The translations under genes and the position numbers were made by a program. Of a stretch of DNA of 64,000 nucleotides, positions 58,490-64,000 are shown in pieces. A model generated the notes under the pieces. It was not told the DNA's origin. It was given only the letters and a program-made list of their open reading frames with translations, and did no database searches. Source of the DNA: Amycolatopsis camponoti (GTDB lineage: Bacteria > Actinomycetota > Actinomycetes > Mycobacteriales > Pseudonocardiaceae); assembly GCF_902497555.1 (NCBI RefSeq), contig NZ_CABVGP010000002.1, positions 3,377,385-3,441,384 of the forward strand. Reading direction: 5' to 3'. Each line of letters opens with the position of its first letter. Position 1 is the stretch's first letter.

Positions 58490-59466
58490 CGACCGCGGCG
58501 GCGCCCGCCGGCTTGCGGGGCAGCCCGTGGCCGGCGTTCGCCGCGCGGCGGCTGGCCCGGTTCGCCGTGTCGCTGTGGGCGCTGCTCACCGCGGCGTTCC
58601 TGATGATCCACCTGGTCCCCGGCGACCCGGTGCGGGCCGCGCTCGGCATGACCGCGCCCGCCGAGCTGGTGGCCGCCAAGCGGGCGGCGCTCGGCCTGGA
58701 CGACCCGCTGTGGGTGCAGTACGGGCACTACGTGCGCGGCCTGCTTTCCGGCGACTTCGGGACGTCGATGGCGAGCGGCCAGCCGGTGGCGGAGGTGATC
58801 GGCGACCGGCTGCCCTCGACCCTGCGGCTGGCCGTGCTGGCCTTCGCCGTCGTGGTCGTGGTGGCGGTCCCGGTCGGCGTCTGCTTCGCGGTGCTGACCC
58901 GCGGAGGCCGCCGCCGGGGCGCCGAGCTGGGCTTCACGTCGGTGAGCGTGTTCCTCGCCGCCGTCCCGGAGTTCCTGGTCGCGGTCGGGCTGGTGGCGCT
59001 GCTCGCCGTCGGCCTCGGCTGGTTCCCGGTGGCGGGCAGCGACGACGTGAGCGCGTACGTCCTGCCGGTGGCGGCACTGGCGGTCGGGCCGGCGGCGGTG
59101 CTCTCGCGGATGGTCCGGGTGGAGCTGCTTTCGGTGCTGGGCGCCGACTTCGTCCGCACCGCGCGGGCGAAGCGGCTGCCCGCGCGCCTGGTGTACGTCC
59201 GGCACGCGCTGCCGAACGCGCTGACCGCGACGCTCACGCTGGGCGGGCTGATGCTGACCGGGATGGTGGCGGGCACCGTGCTCGTGGAGAACGTGTTCGC
59301 CTGGCCCGGCCTCGGCTCGACGATCGTCGCGTCGATCCTGCAGAAGGACTACCCGCTGGTGCAGGGGATCGTGCTGGTCTACGGCGTCGGCGTGCTGCTG
59401 GTGAACCTGCTGGTCGACGTCGTGCTCGGGCTGCTCGACCCGCGCTCGGCCATTCGGGAGGCGTGA
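58486..59466 (+). CDS. dppB: peptide ABC transporter permease, DppB-like
   Basis: A 326-residue permease with six helices. It has LMIHLVPGDPVRAALG, the ALG-type motif and the EAA loop ADFVRTARAKRLPARLVYVRHALPNAL, all typical of DppB/OppB. The stop of the binding-protein gene overlaps its start. The next gene starts 1 bp after its stop. Confidence 0.93.
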   Translation: MTTAAAPAGLRGSPWPAFAARRLARFAVSLWALLTAAFLMIHLVPGDPVRAALGMTAPAELVAAKRAALGLDDPLWVQYGHYVRGLLSGDFGTSMASGQPVAEVIGDRLPSTLRLAVLAFAVVVVVAVPVGVCFAVLTRGGRRRGAELGFTSVSVFLAAVPEFLVAVGLVALLAVGLGWFPVAGSDDVSAYVLPVAALAVGPAAVLSRMVRVELLSVLGADFVRTARAKRLPARLVYVRHALPNALTATLTLGGLMLTGMVAGTVLVENVFAWPGLGSTIVASILQKDYPLVQGIVLVYGVGVLLVNLLVDVVLGLLDPRSAIREA

Positions 59467-59467
59467 A

Positions 59468-61354
59468 ATGGCGCGACGCGGTTCAGTCTGGGTGGCGGCC
59501 GTGCGCACGCCGGTCGGCGCGTGCTCGGCGGTCCTGCTGGCGGGGGTCGTCCTGCTCGCGGTGCTGGCCCCGCTGCTGTGGGGCGACGCCGCCGCCGCGA
59601 TCGACACGGACGCGATCGGCCAGAGCCCGTCCGGGGCGCACTGGTTCGGCACCGACTCCCTCGGCCGCGACCTGTTCTTCCGCACACTGGTCGCGACCCG
59701 GCTCTCGGTCGGGCTCGCGGTGCTGGCCACCGCGATCGGCGTCGGCGTCGGGGTCGTCCTCGGGACGCTGCCGTCGGTGCTGCCGCGCTGGGCGGGCCGG
59801 CTGCTCACCGCGGCGGTCAACGTCGCGGTCGCGTTCCCGGGCCTGCTGCTGGCGCTGTTCTTCGCGGTGATCTTCGGCGTCGGCACGCAGGGCGCGGTGC
59901 TGGCGATCGCCTTCGCGGTGGCGCCGGCGTTCGCCCGGCTGGTGCAGACGCTGTCCGCGTCGGTGAGCGGGCGGGACTACATCGCCGCGGCCCGCGTCTC
60001 CGGCGTCGGCCGGATCCGGCTGCTGGCCCGGCACGTGCTGCCGAACATCGGGGAGCCGCTCGTCGTGAACGCGACCATCGGGGCCGGCTCGGCGTTGCTG
60101 GCCTTCGCCGGGCTGTCGTTCCTCGGGATCGGCGTGCAGGCACCGGACTACGACTGGGGCCGGCTGCTGCGCGAAGGCCTCGACGGCATCTACGTCAACC
60201 CGGTGGCGGCGCTGGCGCCCTGCGCGGCCGTGGTGCTGGCCGGGCTGGCCTTCAACCTGGTCGGGGAGACGGTGGCCGCGGTGGTCGGCGTCCGCACCCG
60301 GGCGACACGGCGCTCGCCGGCTCCGCTGCCCGCCGCGCCGCTGGGCTCGGCTGCGGCCGAGCCCGCGGCCGACGCCGTGCTCGTCGTCGAGAACCTCCAG
60401 GTCGCGTTCCCCGGCCCGAACGGGTGGACCGTGCCGGTGCGCGGGGTGAGCTTCAGCGTCCGCCCGGGCGAGGCGATCGGTGTCGTCGGCGAGTCGGGTT
60501 CCGGCAAGAGCCTGACCGCGCTGGCGGTGTCCCGCCTGATCGAAGCACCCGGCGTGGTCACCGCGGATCGGCTGGAGTTCGCCGGGACACCGCTGGCGAA
60601 AGCGCCGGACCGCGAGCTCGGCACGTCGCTCGCCATGGTGTTCCAGGACCCGATGACGTCGTTCAACCCGGCCCGCCGGGTCGGCAGGCAGCTCGCCGAG
60701 GTGTCCGAACAGCACCACGGCCTGTCGCGGCGGGCCGCGTTCGCCCGTGCGGTCGACCGGTTGACCGCGGTGCGCGTCCCGGCTCCGGCCCGGCGCGCCC
60801 GGCAGTACCCGCACGAGTTCTCCGGCGGCATGCGGCAGCGGGCGATGATCGGCATGGGCCTGATGGGCCGGCCGAAGCTCGTCATCGCCGACGAGCCGAC
60901 GACCGCGCTCGACGTCACCGTGCAGCGGCAGGTGCTGCGCCTGCTCGCCCGCACGCGCGAAGCCGAAGGCGCGGCGATCCTGCTCATCAGCCACGACATC
61001 GCCGTCGTTTCCCAGACGTGCGAACGGATGCTGGTGATGTACGCCGGCCGCGTCGTCGAGGACCTGCCGACCGGGGCCCCGGCCCAGCACCCGTACACGC
61101 GGGCGCTGCTGGCCACGACGGTCGACCTCGAAACCGACCGCGACGAGCCACTGGCCGTGATCCCCGGCCGCCCGCCGGAGCCGGACCAGGTGCCGGAGGG
61201 TTGTGCCTTCGCCGCCCGCTGCCCGCTGGCGACCGACCGCTGCCGGGACGAGGATCCGGTGCTGGAACCGACCGCGGACGCGCACCGGGTCGCGTGCTGG
61301 CACCCGCAGGTGAGCGTCCTTTCCGGACAGTCGCACGAGGAGGGTGCAGCGTGA
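59468..61354 (+). CDS. fused peptide ABC permease-ATPase, DppC-DppD-like
   Basis: A 628-residue fusion. The N-terminal permease (about 1-276) is DppC-like: GTDSLGRDLFFRTL, EAA loop RDYIAAARVSGVGRIRLLARHVLPN in outline. A linker (277-302) joins a DppD-like ATPase (303-620) with Walker A GESGSGKS (341-348), HEFSGGMRQRAMIG signature and Walker B VIADEPTTALD, then the late Cys-rich peptide-family tail CAFAARCPLATDRC. Normally these are two proteins. The fusion fixes permease-ATPase pairing and leaves one ATPase partner, the DppF gene that follows. Confidence 0.93.
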   Translation: MARRGSVWVAAVRTPVGACSAVLLAGVVLLAVLAPLLWGDAAAAIDTDAIGQSPSGAHWFGTDSLGRDLFFRTLVATRLSVGLAVLATAIGVGVGVVLGTLPSVLPRWAGRLLTAAVNVAVAFPGLLLALFFAVIFGVGTQGAVLAIAFAVAPAFARLVQTLSASVSGRDYIAAARVSGVGRIRLLARHVLPNIGEPLVVNATIGAGSALLAFAGLSFLGIGVQAPDYDWGRLLREGLDGIYVNPVAALAPCAAVVLAGLAFNLVGETVAAVVGVRTRATRRSPAPLPAAPLGSAAAEPAADAVLVVENLQVAFPGPNGWTVPVRGVSFSVRPGEAIGVVGESGSGKSLTALAVSRLIEAPGVVTADRLEFAGTPLAKAPDRELGTSLAMVFQDPMTSFNPARRVGRQLAEVSEQHHGLSRRAAFARAVDRLTAVRVPAPARRARQYPHEFSGGMRQRAMIGMGLMGRPKLVIADEPTTALDVTVQRQVLRLLARTREAEGAAILLISHDIAVVSQTCERMLVMYAGRVVEDLPTGAPAQHPYTRALLATTVDLETDRDEPLAVIPGRPPEPDQVPEGCAFAARCPLATDRCRDEDPVLEPTADAHRVACWHPQVSVLSGQSHEEGAA

Positions 61355-62289
61355 GCGCGCTGGAGTTCGACGCGGTGAGTGTCCGGTACGGCAAGCTGAC
61401 CGCGGTCGACGGCGTCAGCCTCACTGTCCCTTCCGGACAGGTCGTCGGCCTGGTCGGCGAGTCCGGCTCGGGCAAGTCGACGCTCGCCCGGGCGGCCGTC
61501 GGGCTTTCGCCGGTCAGCGCGGGCCAGGTGCGGCTGGACGGCGTCGACGTGCGGAGGCTGCCGCGGCGGCGTCCGCTGCAGATGGTGTTCCAGGACCCGT
61601 ACTCCTCGCTCGACCCGCGGATGGGGATCGGCGAGTCGATCACCGAGGCGATGCCGCGGAGCACGTCCCGCGGCGCCCGGCGGGCCGAGGTGGCCCGGCT
61701 GCTCGAGCTGGTCCAGCTCGACCCCGAACGCGCTTCGATGCTGCCTGGGCAGCTTTCCGGCGGGCAGCGCCAGCGCGTCGCCCTCGCCCGGGCGCTCGCC
61801 GGGCAGCCGAAGGTGCTCATCGCCGACGAGATCACCTCGGCGCTCGACGTCTCGGTGCAGGGCGCGGTGCTCAACCTGGTCCGCGACGTGCAGCGGCGGC
61901 TGTCGCTGTCGATGCTGTTCATCTCGCACAACCTCGCCGTGGTGCGGTACGTCAGCGACATCGTCGCCGTGATGTACCTCGGCCGGATCGTCGAAGCCGG
62001 GCCCGCCGAGCAGGTCCTCACCGATCCCCAGCACCCCTACACACGGGACCTGCTGGCCGCCGCGCCCTCGGCGCACCGGAACCTGCTCGCCGACACCGAT
62101 GACGTCACGGCCCCGCTCGCCGACACCGAGCCCGCCGACCCGCACCACCCGCCGCCCGGGTGCCGCTACCACCCGCGGTGCCCGATCGGCCCGCTCGTGC
62201 ACACCGACCGCACGTTGTGCGTCAGCGCCGACCCGGCCGACGACGCCGCCCACCGGCCGCACCACGCGGCCTGCCACTTCGCCGCGTGA
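61351..62289 (+). CDS. dppF: peptide ABC transporter ATP-binding protein, DppF-like
   Basis: A 312-residue ATPase. Walker A GESGSGKST lies near 36-44, signature LSGGQRQRVALARAL near 137-152 and Walker B VLIADEITSALD follows. The C-terminal oligopeptide-family tail has four Cys (CRYHPRC, TLC, ACHF), which may bind a metal cluster. The GTG start overlaps the DppCD stop. It forms the second ATPase of the importer. Confidence 0.93.
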   Translation: MSALEFDAVSVRYGKLTAVDGVSLTVPSGQVVGLVGESGSGKSTLARAAVGLSPVSAGQVRLDGVDVRRLPRRRPLQMVFQDPYSSLDPRMGIGESITEAMPRSTSRGARRAEVARLLELVQLDPERASMLPGQLSGGQRQRVALARALAGQPKVLIADEITSALDVSVQGAVLNLVRDVQRRLSLSMLFISHNLAVVRYVSDIVAVMYLGRIVEAGPAEQVLTDPQHPYTRDLLAAAPSAHRNLLADTDDVTAPLADTEPADPHHPPPGCRYHPRCPIGPLVHTDRTLCVSADPADDAAHRPHHAACHFAA

Positions 62290-62315
62290 GAACGTCATCC
62301 CACAAGGAGATCCGC

Positions 62316-64000
62316 ATGACCCGCCGTATCGGCATCGACGACCTGTACGCCCTGGAGTTCCCCGAGCAGCCGGCCCTTTCGCCCGACGGGGCCCGGATCG
62401 TCTACGTGCTGCGCACCGCCGATCGCGAGAAGGACGAGGACACCTCGTCGCTCTGGCAGGTCGCCACGAGCGGCGGCGAGGCGCGCCGGCTGACCCGCGG
62501 CCGCGGCGACGTGGCCCCGGCGTGGTCGCCGGACGGGACGCGGATCGCGTTCCTGCGCGCCCAGGACGGCCCGGCCCAGCTGTGGCTGCTACCCGCCGAC
62601 GGCGGTGAGCCCGAGCAGGTCACCACGCTCCCGCTGGGTGCGGGAACGCCGGTGTGGCGCCCGGACGGCGCCGAGATCGCCTTCAGCGCCCCGATCGACC
62701 TCAACGCCGAAGAAGGCGAAGACGACGGCGCGCAGGGCCGCCGCGGGAGCGCCCCGGTGGTCGCCGACCGGCTGGACTTCAAGGCCGACGGCGCCGGGCT
62801 CCTGCGGACCCTGCGCAAGCACGTCCACGTCCTCGACGTGGCCACCGGCGAGGTCCGGCGGGTGACGGCGGGGGACTGGCACGCGGGCGACCCCGCCTGG
62901 TCGCCGGACGGCGGCCGGCTGGCGTTCGCCGCGGCTCTCGACGCCGACCCCGACCTGACGTTCCGTTCGGGCGCCTACGTCCTCGACGCCGCCGATCGCA
63001 CCGCCGAGCCCCGCTTGGCCGGCTCCGGCGAGGGCATGGCCGGCACGGTCACCTGGACCGCGGACGGCGAGTCCCTGCTCGTCGTCGGCCGCCGCGACAC
63101 CGCGTCCGGTCACCTCGGGCTGCTGCGGATCCCCGTGGACGGCGGGGAAACCGTCGATCTGGCCGCGGCGCTCGACCGCAACGTGATGCCGGGCGGCCCG
63201 GGCTACCCGGGCGCGCTCCCGCAGCTCGCCGGCGACGGCTCCACGGTGGTGTTCTGCGTCCGCGACCGCGGCTACACGCACCTGTACGCCGTCGACGTCA
63301 CCGGCGGCGAGCCGCGGCGGGTCCTCGGCGAGAACGGGACCACGGTGGCCGCGCTGAGCGTCGCCGGGACCACCGCGGCGGTGCTGCTGACCACGCCGAC
63401 GTCCTACGGCGAGATCGCGACGGTCGACGTCACCGGGGGAGCGGCGACGGTGCTCACCTCCCACGGCCCCGAGGACGTCGAGCTGTTCACCCACGAGGAG
63501 CGGGAGTTCACCGTCTCCGACGGCACGGTCGTGCACGGCTGGCTGCTGCGCGACCCCGCCCGCACCGGCCCGCTCCCGCTGCTGCTGGACATCCACGGCG
63601 GCCCGCACAACGCGTGGAGCGGCACCGCCGACGCCGTGCACCTCTACCACCAGCGGCTCGCCGCCCGCGGCTGGGCGGTGCTGCTGCTCAACCCGCGCGG
63701 CAGCGACGGCTACGGCGAAGCGTTCTTCACAGCCGCGGTCGGCGCCTGGGGCGTGGCCGACGCCAAGGACTTCCTCGAGCCCCTCGACGACCTCGTCGCC
63801 GAGGGAGTGGCGGACCCGCGCCGGCTGGCCGTGTCCGGCTACAGCTACGGCGGCTTCATGACCTGCTACCTGACCAGCCGCGACGACCGGTTCGCCGCCG
63901 CGGTGGCGGGCGGGGTCGTCAGCGACGTGGTCAGCATGGCCGGCACGTCCGACGCCGGCCACTACCTCGGTGTCGCCGAGCTCGGGGCGGTCCCGGCGGA
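62316..64000 (+). CDS. S9-family prolyl oligopeptidase/dipeptidyl aminopeptidase, partial
   Basis: 561 codons are visible; the gene runs off the window end. An N-terminal beta-propeller (about 15-415; QPALSPDGARIVYV, PAWSPDGTRIAFL, YTHLYAVDVTGG) leads into the alpha/beta-hydrolase domain (from about 420) with LLDIHGGPHNAWSG and the nucleophile SGYSYGGFMTCY. Prolyl-oligopeptidase-type enzymes cut short peptides inside the cell. AAGGAGA precedes the ATG. It lies 26 bp after dppF and would degrade imported peptides. Confidence 0.92.
   Translation, partial: MTRRIGIDDLYALEFPEQPALSPDGARIVYVLRTADREKDEDTSSLWQVATSGGEARRLTRGRGDVAPAWSPDGTRIAFLRAQDGPAQLWLLPADGGEPEQVTTLPLGAGTPVWRPDGAEIAFSAPIDLNAEEGEDDGAQGRRGSAPVVADRLDFKADGAGLLRTLRKHVHVLDVATGEVRRVTAGDWHAGDPAWSPDGGRLAFAAALDADPDLTFRSGAYVLDAADRTAEPRLAGSGEGMAGTVTWTADGESLLVVGRRDTASGHLGLLRIPVDGGETVDLAAALDRNVMPGGPGYPGALPQLAGDGSTVVFCVRDRGYTHLYAVDVTGGEPRRVLGENGTTVAALSVAGTTAAVLLTTPTSYGEIATVDVTGGAATVLTSHGPEDVELFTHEEREFTVSDGTVVHGWLLRDPARTGPLPLLLDIHGGPHNAWSGTADAVHLYHQRLAARGWAVLLLNPRGSDGYGEAFFTAAVGAWGVADAKDFLEPLDDLVAEGVADPRRLAVSGYSYGGFMTCYLTSRDDRFAAAVAGGVVSDVVSMAGTSDAGHYLGVAELGAVPA

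Noticed and set aside
1..64000. Phage, integrative element, CRISPR array or insertion sequence
   Set aside because: No transposase, integrase, attachment repeat or regular spacer-repeat array was seen.

Overview
The window is very GC-rich DNA from an actinomycete chromosome. Genes are tightly packed, GTG starts are common, and many neighbouring genes share GTGA or ATGA stop/start overlaps. The N-acylamino acid racemase at 53268-54374 looks nearly identical, from memory, to the Amycolatopsis enzyme, so an Amycolatopsis-like member of the Pseudonocardiaceae is the best guess. I see no rRNA, tRNA, CRISPR array, insertion sequence, integrase or phage block.

Left part (1-11.7 kb): general stress and housekeeping genes. 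A three-gene coupled unit on the minus strand (1630-3991) encodes an RsbQ-like hydrolase, an RsbP-like PAS-PP2C phosphatase and a STAS anti-anti-sigma protein. Around it lie a PPOX-fold oxidase, a possible orphan Cys-rich peptide gene (782-913), an AraC regulator divergent from a hydrolase, a secreted streptogrisin-like protease, an HD-LuxR protein and a luciferase-like oxidoreductase.

11.7-20.1 kb: a catabolic island. Six overlapping or closely spaced minus-strand genes (SDR, BKACE, F420/FMN luciferase-like enzyme, HpcH/HpaI aldolase, cupin, DUF6282 amidohydrolase-like) diverge from an MFS importer and a dihydroorotate-dehydrogenase-like flavoprotein. An IclR regulator closes the island. The same palindrome, GTTCAC-N3-GTGAAC, lies in the divergent promoter and in front of the iclR gene.

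20-28 kb: small membrane and secreted proteins, a secreted beta-propeller-like protein with a paralogue at 43.4 kb, an NlpC/P60-like hydrolase, an ABC exporter with its two-component system, and PadR and SnoaL genes. 28-34 kb: a Tat-exported intradiol dioxygenase, then an ECF41 neighbourhood. It holds an OsmC-like protein, an NmrA-type epimerase, a sigma-region-4-less ECF41 relative, a cupin and a full ECF41 sigma factor. Three promoters of one bipartite type serve the epimerase, the sigma-like gene and the cupin. An acyl-CoA synthetase with a KstR-like site follows.

34-49 kb: an ECF sigma factor fused to a zinc-finger/membrane anti-sigma part and lysine-rich repeats, a secreted PQQ-type sugar dehydrogenase, a PadR-controlled FtsX-type ABC transporter, a GH25-like protein, an esterase, an ArsR-like regulator divergent from an MFS exporter, and a secreted sphingomyelinase-like phosphodiesterase.

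49-64 kb: a locus for D-amino acids and peptides. A TetR regulator is followed by an N-acyl-D-amino-acid deacylase, an M20 desuccinylase-like peptidase, a GNAT transferase and N-succinyl/N-acylamino acid racemase. These match the known irreversible D-to-L amino acid pathway. Then come two serine hydrolases of the penicillin-binding fold, a full Dpp-type peptide importer (with a permease-ATPase fusion) and an S9 peptidase cut by the window end. A 20-bp palindrome recurs at four places in this locus and is a candidate TetR operator.
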